Assembly (NCBI RefSeq): GCF_027942865.1
Contig: NC_134526.1
Coordinates: forward strand, 10,572,284 to 10,636,283
Origin: Odontesthes bonariensis
Lineage: Eukaryota > Chordata > Actinopteri > Atheriniformes > Atherinopsidae
Length of the DNA stretch: 64,000 nucleotides
Reading direction: 5' to 3'
A program made the position numbers and the translations under genes. Shown here one piece after another: positions 1 to 12,138 of the stretch. Within the stretch, counting starts at the first letter, position 1. Each line of letters opens with the position of its first letter. The notes beneath the pieces were generated by a model. It saw nothing but the letters and a program-made list of their open reading frames with translations, was not told where the DNA came from and searched no databases.

Positions 1-2639
1 ATGGTGAATATGTTTGCATATTTTGAGTGATCAAATGCCTTATGACTCAAACAAAAAAGAATGCACAACTGGTATTTTGGGAAAGAAAAATACTTAATTC
101 TCATTTAGCAGTGAGATGAAGAAAGAAATCCTGTTCCAGAGAAATAGACAAAGAGAGAAAATCCTTAATTAGTGGCAGCTCCCTGGACAGAACCTTCTCA
201 CCCTTTCAGTTGTTGGTTGGTTTTAGTCATTTTGATGTTCATTGTCTAAACTTGCTTCTGCTGTGTTTTCACTTTCTTGTCCCCAAGAGGTGACACAAAT
301 GTATTCCTATTGCACAAGGTGCTATTGATTTTTCTTAGGTGGGGGAATTAATCCAAGCTGAGCACAAATCATCTTTGAGGCAGGTATTTATTCCCAGTCT
401 CACCTCCAGTGCAAGACTCTGGATGCGTTTTGTCGCGTTGTAATTTGAGCGGGCGGATGCGCTGGCATGCTCTGTCAACTTAAAGCCCTCGTCCTCAGTC
501 TTGCCCTCTTGAAAATACGCACCAGCCTACATAAACATACACGTTTGCATTCACAGACACTTACACGCACAGATTAATGTCAAGGACTTTCCTATTTAGA
601 ATTCTAAAACCTTATACATGCAGATTAAAACCACATTTCTGCATACACCTTCTTTGCTGTGGGATATTCTGCTGCCTTGTCCCTTTTACCCCCCCACCTC
701 TCAAAGTGGCACCAAATGTAATCCTCCTTAATGGATGTGTAATATTTACACTTATACTATAATCGCTTAAACATTCATTTACAGGGCCATATTTGGTTGT
801 TCGTGTCCCTGACAGCCTATTCATCAAAAAGTAAGTGTGCAGAACCTCGCGCCCCCTCCAGCAATCAATCAATATGCTCCTCTCCCGGCTACCATCAGTG
901 CAGATACGTTTCAGGCCAAAATTAATCACTGTGAAGTTTGCATAATCCCCCTCCACCCCCCACCCCCATTACCCCACGTTTGAGAACCTTTACCTTTGAA
1001 GACCATTTTGATGACAGAAGGGATTAATCAGAATCTCCCATTATCAAGGCTGATTAAATTGTAAGAGTTTATGCAGGGAATAATATGATCTAAAAAGTGG
1101 TATTTATATTCAGTGATTAGATCTGTAGCTTTACTGATTGTCTGGAATCTTACATTTCTACTTTTGAGAAAATGAACGTGCTTCTACATCATGAAAGCCT
1201 GAGTTTTGCTGCCTTGAATCATGTCATTTAGAGTGTGTCTAAGTGTGTAAGATTTCATTAGACATCTGAAGTGGTCATCCTGTGTGTGGGAACTGACTCA
1301 AAGGATCTTATTCTTATAAGAAGGAATGCCTCTATCTTTTTGTTGTGTTGCTGAAAAAAAAAGAAAAGAAATGCACACCTGTTAAATGTGTAACACGTTT
1401 TTTTAAATAGCTGACTCTATGACTACTGTATAAAAGGATAAGGGGAAGAGAGAGCTGCATCTGTATTTAGATAATAAAAAGTGCTCCGTGCCATAGAAAT
1501 TTCACAACATTTCTATTTCATATAATGCATGGAATATTTTATATAGTTTATCATACAATTAATTTACTGTTGGAAAATAATACAATGGCAAGATTTAAGT
1601 AAATCACTATACAGATCCCCTTACATGAAGAGAAGAATTCAAACAATATATTAAGGAGAAATGCAAGATGAATAATTTACATAAAATCTTAGATTGAAAC
1701 ACAGTTTAATTCCATAATTTGAGCTCGTTAGGAAAATACAGTCATATAAAACATTTTAAAATACTCTCTTTCAAGGTTTTACTTTTGAGGACATACCACA
1801 TTTCCTCAAAAGGATTTACTTCAACAGCTTTGGGTACCAGGTCACGGTTAGAGCCAGCTTTTATTTCAAATTATCATTTTATTCGTATGATTTCACTTTT
1901 TTTCTTTTACAGTACCTTATCTTAATTTCTCAAAACAAAATCTGAAACTGTGCACATAAGCAGTTTGTTTTCCCATACCTGTGTGTTTACATGCGAGTCA
2001 ACAGAAATCCATTGGTTCCTACAGGGAGCTCTGTAATCAGGACAAGTACGAAGCACCACTGTTGTTTTTTGCCCCTCTGAATTTTCCTTGATTGTGTTGA
2101 AGAAGCCTAACTTTTGCAGTGGATTGTTAAGCGAGACAGAATGTTGAAAAAAAACAAAGTAGCAAAGAGGGTACAAAACTATTAGCTTGACAGGGTATGA
2201 CTACACACTTTATGGTAACTTAGCCGTATCAAATTGAGATCCCCTCTGAACTTAATTGAATAGAAACATCCCTATTCTCAACATGGATGGAGTAGTTTGA
2301 AATTGATGAATCATAAAGTGACTTTGAAAAAAAAACCTTGAACCAAAACGATAATATTTTTAAAACAGCATTGTTATCTAACTTAACTTATTGGATAAAA
2401 GAGGTATAAATATGTTTTGTCTTTCGTATCCATATTATAATGCCAGGTGTTTGCTTTTTCTTTTGTTTTTTTTTCCTCTCAGACTTTCTGCATGGCCCCA
2501 GACAGTATTAGAGGCCAGCCTCCATTTTTTCATGTCAGTTCAACCCTTGGCCATAATATGATGCCTTACTTTTAATTGAATATCATGTTTTTTACTCAAT
2601 GAAAATCATCTGGTCTTTACCAGGTTTGAGGTAATACAA

Positions 2640-2985
2640 CTTCAGATCGCAACACTAAGGTGTTACACAATGATGCACAAAATTGCAGGAGAAATATGAA
2701 TGCGCCAGACCAGCGAACTGACAAGACTTCTGCTTTCATAGAGGTACTCACACTTGCTGATGATCAATTAATGAAGAGTACCTGATTTGAAGCACCTGGC
2801 TCCCATTTAATCCTCCCAATTCCTAAAGCAGCAGTAAGGCTGGACTTTGTTTTAAATATGCTGCTTCTGTTTTTTTTTACTATTTGTGAAATAAATATTG
2901 ACAAAACTGCATTCTGTAATGTGTCAGTTTTCATCTTAGGTTGTACTTACCTTATTAACTAATTAAAAAAAATATATATATTACG
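2640..2985. repeat. probable dispersed teleost repeat, family uncertain
   Basis: The segment starting near 2728 (an ACTTCTGCTTTCATAGAGGT-like stretch, then TGATGATCAATTAAT, then GCACCTGGCT, and AGGTTGTACTTACC near 2938) resembles a repeat I associate with many fish genomes. I cannot name the family, I see no second copy in this window, and no terminal repeats are obvious. The limits are approximate. Confidence 0.4.
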
Positions 2986-5169
2986 TGCTAACATGTTAAA
3001 CCTCAGAAATGTGAGATGTACTTTTTTCATGTGACTATGATTCTAATACAATCATAAATTATTGTAAAACTTTCTGTTTTCACTTGTATTATATACTATT
3101 TAAATGCACTGAATCATGCTGGAAAAGCTGGCACAATAATCAAAGTACTCTTAAGAGACAGAAATGTCACTTTCAATCTGAAGGAAACCCACTAAAGTGA
3201 TTGGACCATTTTTGTTTGAACTCACTTTGGACAGTTTGGATGGATGTGTAAGATTTAAATTTGTGCTAATACAGGCAGCGCACCATGACATGCTTTACAT
3301 GCTTCTGTAGTTGGAATGAAAAATAAGAAATGCGAGAAAGTAAAAATGGCAGTTGGTGAGCTGGAAGGAGAGAGGAAACACATGATTTACATTGAAACAA
3401 ATGAAATATTTATGATGACAGCTTTGGTTGGACGCTGTTTGATAAAATCATTGGTTTTAAAAGTTGCAATGTGATGATATGGTTGGGGAAACTGGACCCA
3501 GCTTTGCTCTAATTTGAGATGACTCCAGAATGTCTGGGAGAACTTTAAAGAAACCATGTGTTGAAAAACATAACTTGATGAGGACAGACGTGTCTCTCTA
3601 CATTTTTGGCATGCAAGCTGTATGACCCTGTGCACAGTATTAAAGAATACACTCAACTAAAGATGATTGTCTCCTCTCTAGCTGATTCCAGCATCCTTGT
3701 TAGTTTGCCTCTTAGACATCAGAACATCTGCCCTGAGAATCCTTCCTAACACAATGAGAACCGCATTAAGCGAACAGCTATGATCAGACGTAGCAGCAGA
3801 GATAAAGAGATTATGACAGAATCCAATCCTTCTCTTAAGAGACAGAAATGTAACTGATGTTGTGCATCATTAGAGCTGCAACCTAGCTGACTTCATATGC
3901 TTTTCTAAAGAAGCGGGTGGAATGTCAAAAAGACATTCGTGATTAATTGAAGCAAAACCGCTTTGTGTTTGGAAATTTTTCAACTGCTAAATTAATACGT
4001 TAAGCTTTTAATGCAATGAATTGGTACAAATAAATGACATTATAAATCTGCATTGTGTCTAGGAAATATAGGAGCAGCAAAAAATAAAAGAGCAACACCA
4101 TTGCACGTTGCGGTTTTACACCCATGCTTTTTATCAGCCTAAAACCAGTTGGTCACACCTGCCAAAGCCAACAACAGAGGAGCTATTTACAATGATTTTG
4201 TTTTCACACCTCCTAAGTGGCCAATGCTGCAACACCAGAGCTCCCTAATGTTGATATCACTTTTGAAAATGAAAGAATGATTCAGGGAAGAGGTCATTGG
4301 AAAACCAGACATCAAGCATTAGGTGACAAAGCCTGACTGTAAGTCTGATGATGGACATACTGTACGGGCTGGTAGATTAACACTCTGCCACATTTGAAAA
4401 GAATATGAAAAAAACTTAAAACAAAGAATAAAAAAATAAAAAATCAACATAAAGTGTCGAAAATAAAATATGAAACTGTAAGTCAGAAATCTTGATTACA
4501 GCTAAATGCTGAATTAATAGATTTATGCCAAATCTGTAGTATTTGTATTTTAGTAATATACAGAATATCTGCTTAAACTGATAGGATGAAACAATCAAAA
4601 TAATATGTAAAACTTTGGGGTCCAACTTTTTTGATTTGATTTTCCTGCTAAAGATATTTTTAGGGAGGTCGTTTTTCACTATTGCAGCTGATGTGAAGAT
4701 AAACATCATAAATCAGACCATGAAGCCTAATTCATCTATCAACACACACACAATCACATGCGAGCAAAGTTATTTGCAAACAATACTTGATGTTGTCATG
4801 GTGACAGCTGATTGCAGTCATGATTGTTAATGGATTCAAAGGTCTGGACCCAGATGCAGCTTCTCTGCTGTGAAATCCCCAGTTGTATTATTCTCAGTAG
4901 TTTTATCATTTGCCTCCAGTTCATTTTGCTGTTCATTAAAATCTCCAGCTGTTTCAGACATGCTGTTCCACACCTGCCCTCCAAGTGTCCCCATTGTCTC
5001 TGTGCTTCAGTCTGCTGTAGAAAAGCAGGTGAGCACCTCCCTGCTCAGCTCTTTTTCACTCATAAATAGCCTCAACAGATATACCGCTAAGGCAAAACTA
5101 TTTGTAACTTAGCCGAATTTTTATTGATAGTAACTGGTTATTTATCCTGTGACTTCCCTCATACTTGAA

Positions 5170-5448
5170 TTAACATAAATAAACGTCAAAATAAATGAGA
5201 CACTGTTTTGCAGAGGATAAATTTGAATAATTTCTGAGTTGCGACGTCAAACATTTTGTCCCTCCTTTCTCTATCAGTGGCAAAGCTTTTTTTCTGTTGC
5301 CAAATCTAGTCTTATAATCACACACAAGCTTTTTGCACTTCTTCACTGGGATTTTGGACCACATCTCTTCTGTTAACCTCCCAAGAACTATTCCACAGGA
5401 AGGGTTTGAAAAGTTATTAGACTGGAGTTGAGCATTTTGAAAATACAC
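5170..5448 (-). mobile_element. decayed Tc1/mariner transposase, C-terminal fragment
   Basis: Read on the minus strand, this region encodes the series EEMWSKIPVKKCKKLV, then a DYKTRF segment and a KGGTK segment. This is the characteristic end of the DDE domain of Tc1-type transposases (W..IP...C..LV, then a Y/R motif, then KG..TK). The DDE catalytic aspartates and the N-terminal helix-turn-helix regions are absent upstream and the frame is closed by stops, so the copy is dead. No convincing inverted terminal repeat was found, so the element's limits are unknown. The match rests on motif order only, without alignment. Confidence 0.55.
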
Positions 5449-7789
5449 TGAGTTTACAGATCATTTAATTAGTGACTGAAATAAACTGCTGGTTAATTTA
5501 TAAACAAGCTCCTCATTAATTCTATTCATAGAAAATAATCTGCACTGGTTTAGTAACTGCCAATAACAGGGAGCTATTGTTAGTTTGCTCAGCCGCTGTA
5601 ACAGATCAACAACTAAACCTGCGATTTACACTCTGTGAACAAATGAAGGTCATTAAATCACGACTGTTTCCTTTTTTTAGACTGTAAATGTTGTTTCATC
5701 TTAATTAAAGTTCACCGATTTCTGATGTTCTCTTATTTCAAATTCACACTGCTCTTTCTCCTTTTGAAAAGTCAAGTCGTTGTTCGTGATGGTTTTAAAA
5801 AAGTTCTAGTGTCTATCACACACGCTTTGCACACACTTTCCTGTAATGTCTCAGCTATTTTCAGAACAGCTAAATCTTTACTGCTGACAACATGCTCGCA
5901 CGACATGTCACATTACAGTTTAATCAAGGCTAGACAGACAAAAGGGCAATTAAGCGCACTGCAGGATACAAAGTGTTCAGCATACAGGACAGGTGCTAAT
6001 TTTGGTTCAACATGGTTTTGAGGCCGTTGCTACAGCCTGTTACATATTGCAACAAAAATGCACTCGAATGAAAATCTGACATATCAAACAGAGAGAAAGA
6101 GGGGCATCAGGAAAGGTGTCTAATGGACTAAAACAGCTACATGAGTGGCTTGAGGTTGAGATACTGATACTGTAGCCACTATAATTAAATATGCTTCCTT
6201 CTTCGACATACATTTATCTTAGTCATAACACTTTGAAAGGCTCAGCCTCGTATGAGGAGGGATTACTAATATTCTACCCTTTCATCACCTTTTTTAATGG
6301 CCTTTGACTTACCATTTTCAGAAAGAAAACTCAAGTATGATTAAATCTAACACACAAGCTTAATAAGGAGGACATTTAGTTTAAGAGGTGCTCTTAAGTG
6401 GGTAACCATGCAGCATAAAGGGTTTCCACTGTTAACCTCCAGGAGCGCATTTTACGAGAGATACCACGCACTACTTGTGATTATGGTTCTCTTGTGATGT
6501 TGTATCCATTGCTCCCTCTCAAGAAACAGCTGATTTATCTAAAACATGTAAAGTTTAGCCTGATGGTGGCGGCAGAGAGGAGGTCATACCAAAATAATCT
6601 GTCTTCTGCACTTAGGTCATCTTGGACATTTAAGTCTCAGATGATCAGTTTGCTCCACATTCATACAGCTGATTTAAAATCTGATTTATAACATGTTATA
6701 TCTTAGATTTTAATTATTACTGAATTATTATTTACAGAAAATAGTTTCACTAATCTAACTTTGACTGATTATGTCACATTTCTATGTTAAAATGTTCACA
6801 TATGTACATATATTGTTACTATAATCACTACCTATGTGTTTACTGGATGATTGCTGTCAACACCGGGACACATTGAAAGGCATGCTGTATGAAAAGTGTT
6901 TGTTGGAGATTTTCTCCCATAGCCAATAGATCATTATCAGACAGCACACTTTAACTGACTAAGTCTGTGTAGTGCAAATGTATTTTTGCAAATGCATGTT
7001 TGGTGCCATCTGGTGACTTCAAGCTTTGTAGCTGAGGGATGTCTGTCAAGTTCTAGGCATTTGATAAGTGGAATAGAACAGCTGCCATAACATTACATTT
7101 GCTGGCTGATGAAAGAACAAACACATTGCAAAACATACTTAATTGGGAAGACCTCTGACCCTGTCATCATATGGATACATATAAAGCAGCACTGTACTGT
7201 GCCTTGTTACATAATACATTGTTTTTGTAAGTTACATGGAGATAGGGAGTGTCTCCTCCTTGGCTCCACACTCCAGTGGGAGCAGAGTCATCTGTAAGAC
7301 TCACATTTAGACAGTGTGTTGAAATGTGTGAGAGATATATTGGGAGGCTCCCAAAGGAATCTGTCGCTGGCCCTCACCTGCAACAATAACCAGTTGAGCA
7401 ATGCCTGGGAGAAGTTTCATTCTAAGCAAGACACGACATGAAATGTTCCATTTGCTTGTTGAGGAAATATTTTCAGTGAGACACAATTAAAACCTGAGAA
7501 GCAGTGGATTCATTAAGGAATTATTAAATGCAGTCAATTTAACCTAATAGTAAAGTCAAGTAAAGTAACACTTGAAATAACCTGCAGAGGAGGAGGTCTG
7601 GCAGGATTTTGCAACAATGTGCTGCATCGAGTTAGTTATTCTTTATGTCTATGCTACTCATGATTGATGTGCAGGCAATGTTGATATGAAATAGAAAATA
7701 TCGACTAATTAATTCATGACCGTGTTTTATTTTCCGAAAGCGCTTCTTTTTCAGATTTGGTTCTCCACAATGTGTACTTAAATTTCAGT

Positions 7790-7929
7790 GGACACGCCTG
7801 TGTTTGTGTTGGAACAAGTACTGTGGCGGTGTAATCGGGAAAGAGAGACTCTCTCCGCCTCTCTTGAGGATCTGAGGGAAAGAACTTGACGCTGCTGTCT
7901 GGCACAACGCTGGTGTGAACTTCTAAGAG
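7790..7929 (+). other. possible 5' untranslated exon of actinoporin-like gene 1
   Basis: A locally GC-richer stretch ends in CTAAGAG followed by a GTAAAT donor at 7930. The next acceptor-like site is the pyrimidine-rich TGCACTTTCAG just before 8263, which lies upstream of the start codon at 8284. The neighbouring paralogue has the same arrangement, with a non-coding exon ending near 10591. The 5' end is not visible from sequence. Confidence 0.35.
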
Positions 7930-8283
7930 GTAAATATAATCACACCAACATATAGCAAGAATATCACTTAAATGGGTCTTGATCATTTTTCTCTTATAAA
8001 ATGTGTTCACATATACACACACCTTCTGTATGCTGAGATCAGATTCGTTCAGGAGGGTTGTAACTGACAGGCAAAATGATTGCTTTGACAATACAAACAT
8101 GTATTTCACCATTAAAGGTTTTGACATCTCACGCAATATGACTTTCTGTATAACCTAAATGCTATCCGTAAGTGTAGATTCATGTAAAAAGCATGTACAA
8201 TTATTATGCAATGCCTGCTAAATGGTGATATATGGGATGCTATACTGTTTTGCACTTTCAGTCATTCCTCGCTCGCAGTCAAG

Positions 8284-9622
8284 ATGCCAGAAACAGCAGA
8301 GGCTGTGTCAGCCACTCTCACCACTAACAGAAACTGCACCATAGAAATAACCAATGTCAGCGGCAGCTACTGCCTCATCAACCCCAAGTAAGTCTCTAAA
8401 TGTATCTGCAAGTTTATAAGATGTAAAATTGATTAAATGAAAATGATATTTAAGATCGAACATGAATAGACGAAGATAAAAAAAATTACATTACATGAAA
8501 GTCAATGAATAGTTGAAACTTCGACATAATATAACAAAACTATTATCTACTTCTGGCAAGACAAATTAACATGTGTTTATCAAACCACAAATAAATAGGT
8601 CTGTTGGCATGGAGGGGATTTCTGTGATATTAGTTTTCTTTTGCAAATGCATCTTAAAAGTATAAACTTTTGTAGACATTGGAAAAGCTCAGATGCCAGT
8701 GTGTTTCCAAACAATTAGCATTTTTACGGCTCTGACTATTAGGAAAATGGTGAGAATAAATACAAATAAACAATAAAAACAAACAAAAAAAAAAAGAAAT
8801 TATTCACGTCTATTGTAATTTGTGTCATGCTTCTACATTTATCTAGCTCTGGCAGGACAGGCCTTTTTTGGATGGGTGATTTTCATGTGTGACATTACTT
8901 TGCTGAGAGCATCCACCTATCCATCATACAATGACATGTACTGCCTCATTGCACATCTCATGCAGGTACACTCACTGTTACTTAGAAGTCCACAGTAGTA
9001 CTTCCAGTCACACTCCATCCATCAGCATAAGCTGTTTCACCCTGGAAAGCCCAACGCTCAAAAAGTACATTGACAAGCTACCCAGAACTTAGTAAAGTGT
9101 GCGTTGATTTTTAATCAAAAGTATTGGAAGGGTGTCATATAAGTTGTGATTAGTAGTGATGGTAAGGATTTATCTCTTTGTTTCCTCAATAGGGTATACA
9201 TGACGAGTGGTTTCTCTTTCCATCCACCGCAGCCCACAGTTCGAATCAGTATGACGGAAGTGTGCTCCTTCATCAAGGATGACAACACCGCCACGGGAGC
9301 AGTTGGCCTGCTAACCTATGATCTGTTCCATATGCAGAGCCGGGTTTGCTCCGATCGCATGGCCATCATGTTCTCTGTGCCTTTTGACCATAACCTGTAC
9401 AAGAACCGGCTGGCTGTGGGTGTGGTTGAGCATTCCCGTCCCTGTGACAAAAATCTGTACAACCAGATGTACGATGGGAAAGATCTCAGCAACTTCACCC
9501 GCTCTGATGCTACCGGGTCTGGGTTGGAATACAGAGCGACATATGTTGATTTAAGAGCCACGATGTCTACAGTTGGGAATGCTATTGTTAAAGTGGAGGT
9601 CTATGATAAAATGGGTCGTTAG
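8284..9622 (+). CDS. actinoporin-like protein, copy 1 (diverged lipid-binding motif)
   Basis: Two coding exons, 8284-8387 and 9193-9622, are joined by a GTAAGT donor and a TCAATAG acceptor. They give 177 residues. The start ATG follows AAG and is the first in frame. The protein belongs to the actinoporin/anemone cytolysin fold: a beta-sandwich with the family's central FSVP-x-D motif (residues 95-100), a Tyr at 104, and KVEV near the C-terminus. No signal peptide or membrane segment is seen, so it is probably cytosolic, unlike secreted cnidarian toxins. Compared without gaps to its downstream paralogue, three positions expected to contact membrane lipid are changed: aromatic 99 is Phe, 107 is Arg instead of Trp, and 129 is Asp instead of Tyr. 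Pore formation is therefore doubtful. The intron position (after residue 34, phase 2) matches copy 2, showing tandem duplication. Function in fish is not established. Confidence 0.85.
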
Positions 9623-9874
9623 TGAGCACTCGAGCAGGAGTTTACTTTTTTTTTATACTTTGGTGGGGTTTTTCTGCAGAGTGAATACACTTCATTTGAT
9701 GTGACCACTGTTGTCATCTTGAAAAACATTCAAGGGAGGAAGACTGATTTTGCTGTCATCTGTATTTTGTGTCTGCTGAAAGATATCAATATCTGACAGC
9801 CAGCTCATTGATTCCCCATTAACTTATGTCTTGGACTCATGTACATTGAACACTCCCTTCTCTGTGATTATGGT

Positions 9875-9880
9875 AATAAA
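9875..9880 (+). terminator. polyadenylation signal of actinoporin-like copy 1
   Basis: A canonical AATAAA lies about 250 bases after the stop codon and is the first one downstream on this strand. Confidence 0.6.
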
Positions 9881-10519
9881 ACATTCAGACCCAATGCTTG
9901 TATTACTTTGTGTGGAATATGTTTTCACTCCGTATGGTTTCATTATAACTGATGAACAGTAATTATTTTTTAATCTCTTATCGGGATCCATCCAACTCTA
10001 ATGAGTGACAGCAGATGGAATATCTGCATAGATGTTTTTTTAATAGGCACAATAACACTGTTGTTCTTCACTGACTGTGAGATTCTCATTCTTCTCCTAT
10101 TGTGTGGAATTTGGGAATCAAGAGGTTCAGCTAAAGAAAGAGTAAGACTAAAGCAGCTCCGGGGATCTCTGTCCTGACTAGCATTGTTTGACTTGCAATC
10201 TTTGTTGCGCAATACCACAATAGACAGATACCCAAACCACCTCATTTAGTCAACCAGACACCACAGATGTGCTTGACTGAATATCCAAGTTAAAGAAAGT
10301 GTTTCAGATCCCGAGGGGAAACTGTTGGAAACTCTTTCACAGAAGGGTGTGGTTGTTTGATCAAAAAGCAGAAAATCATGCAAATATTTGCTATCAGTTC
10401 TTGTTTGTGTGCCCCGTGGCCTGGTAATAAATGTATGTAGAAAGAGGGTGTAACTCATCCTAACTGGTTATGTTGCAAGTGGGAGGGTAGGGGCTGACAT
10501 CCTTTAAAAAAATGCTGAA

Positions 10520-10591
10520 GTGATACAGGCACCTCCCAGTAAGGTAACTTCTCCCATTTTCACTCTTGGAGCACTTGGAGTTTCTGAGCAG
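10520..10591 (+). other. possible 5' untranslated exon of actinoporin-like gene 2
   Basis: The sequence ends in CTGAGCAG followed by a strong GTAAGT donor at 10592. The likely acceptor is TGTCTGCTTCAG shortly before the start codon at 11111. The 5' limit is a guess; a T/A-rich stretch at 10499-10510 could serve as a weak TATA-like element. Confidence 0.4.
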
Positions 10592-11110
10592 GTAAGTTGC
10601 CAAAAACATTTTGCATGTCGGGGAAAAGATATTTATTAGAGATCATTAAGATATCAGTGTGTTGAATCTACTTCAGATGAGGCATTCCTTTCATTCGTAT
10701 CTTGTGTTTGTTCAAGAAAGAGGAGATAATCTCCTTTTATATTTTCAGTCTCTTCATTATTGCATGGTACTTAAAGCTGTAATTGAAGTGGTGCACTTTC
10801 TTATGAGGCTGCCGCTATTCTCTGATTGTTTACAACTGTTTTGAAATCTCATTAGCCTGTGAAATGTTTCATTCATTCTCGGCCCTTGTCGATATGTGCA
10901 TTTGAAGGTCAGTGTGATGCTGCCAATAGAGTATGTCAGCAGAGCAGAGATCAGAGAAATACTCTTTAATGTAATGAGTGCAATTCTCATGATTCCCAGT
11001 GCACTCTGGAAGGGAAAGGAATGCTAGACACACATTCATTTTTGTCTGCTTCAGCAGGTTGACATCTAAATTACCTTTGTTTTACGAGTGGATCTCAAGA
11101 CTATTGCAGC

Positions 11111-11763
11111 ATGACGGAGTCAGCCGAAGCTGTTGCAGCTGATGTGACGAGCAAGAGAAGTGTGATAATTGAAATCACAAATCTCACCAACAATTACTGC
11201 CTTATCAACCCCAGGTAAGTGCTTTGTTGGATTGTTATATTTCCTGGCTTCCATGAAACGTTCTTTAAACAGACAAGTGTAAAGTATCTTTTTGTGTACT
11301 GGTTAGGGTACACCTTGAGAATGGGGAGTCATACAACCCACCTCAGCCCACAGTGCGCCCCCTGAAGACAGAGGTTTGCACCTTCACCAAGTCCAGCGGA
11401 AAAGCAACTGGCAGTGTTGGTGTAATGACTTACGATCTTTTCGAGAGGTCCCAGAATGACTACATTGAGACTCTTGCCATCATGTTCTCAGTTCCCTGGG
11501 ACCGCAACATGTACAAGAACTGGTTTGCTATTGGCATCTGTGAAAAGGGCCGTAAATGTGATAAGGATTTGTACAAAGAGCTGTACTATGAAAAGAATGA
11601 GCAAGAGCATGGGTTTGTTCGGGCAGAAGCCAGTGGGTCAGGAATCAGTTACGTGGGTAACTACCTTGACATAAAAGCCACCATGTGTCCCATGGGCAAA
11701 GCCATCATGAAGGTCGAGTTGTGGGACAAGCTTTTCACACCTATGGGCCAGCAGGCAATTTAG
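11111..11763 (+). CDS. actinoporin-like protein, copy 2 (intact lipid-binding motif)
   Basis: Exons 11111-11214 and 11307-11763 (GTAAGT donor, GGTTAG acceptor, phase 2) give 186 residues. The protein aligns without gaps to copy 1 over the first 130 residues. It keeps the actinoporin signature FSVPWD at 95-100, Tyr104, Trp107 and the Tyr124/Tyr128/Tyr129 cluster, positions that form the phosphocholine-binding site in characterised family members. The N-terminus is short, acidic and alanine-rich, without signal peptide, so the long amphipathic pore-forming helix of cnidarian members appears reduced. Relative to copy 1 it has a 9-residue longer protein, with the extra residues at the C-terminal tail (ending QQAI) and in the loop after residue 130. 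Family membership is well supported; a cytolytic role is not implied. Confidence 0.88.
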
Positions 11764-12132
11764 ACACCAAACCTGACAAGTTATTCTAAGAGGAGAATTA
11801 TTCCCTCCATCTCGTAATCATACCTAAAAACTGCTTCCTTTGCAGTGAGCATGTATGTATTAACAGATGTGTTGTTGCTGACATGTGTCTGTATGCCTGG
11901 GTATTACCCTTCAGTAAATCTGCTTAGGATCAAAGTTTGGTTAGTTTTTAAATCCTGGCAGAAATATCCCCTCTTTGTTGCCAAAGCCTCTCTGTGTTTC
12001 AATAGCATTCAGTTTTACACCGGCCTCTTTAGAAATGTGAATCAAAGGATGACTCACCCAAGGATTGGGGCACATAGCTGAATGAAATACACAGAGCACT
12101 CCTCTGTATTTACCTTGACACTGCAGTTTGAA

Positions 12133-12138
12133 AATAAA
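12133..12138 (+). terminator. polyadenylation signal of actinoporin-like copy 2
   Basis: AATAAA within an A-rich run, about 370 bases after the stop codon; no earlier canonical signal was noticed on this strand. Confidence 0.55.

Larger units (their letters stand above)
1..7790. other. intergenic region, no gene recognised
   Basis: Open frames here are short, lack codon bias and match no family I know, apart from the transposase relic at 5170-5448. The sequence is AT-rich with short homopolymer runs. It holds one probable dispersed repeat (about 2640-2985). The stretch 770-1090 is less AT-rich than its flanks and has homeodomain-like TTAATC/GATTAA words, so it could be a conserved non-coding element, but this cannot be judged from a single sequence. 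Confidence 0.6.

Noticed and set aside
612-956. Minus-strand open frame of 114 codons
   Set aside because: Composition and lack of any recognisable motif suggest chance; the underlying DNA looks more like non-coding sequence.
7714-8136. Longest uninterrupted minus-strand open frame of the first 8 kb (140 codons)
   Set aside because: No domain, no splice context, biased only by AT content, and it overlaps the probable 5' untranslated exon of the plus-strand actinoporin-like gene.
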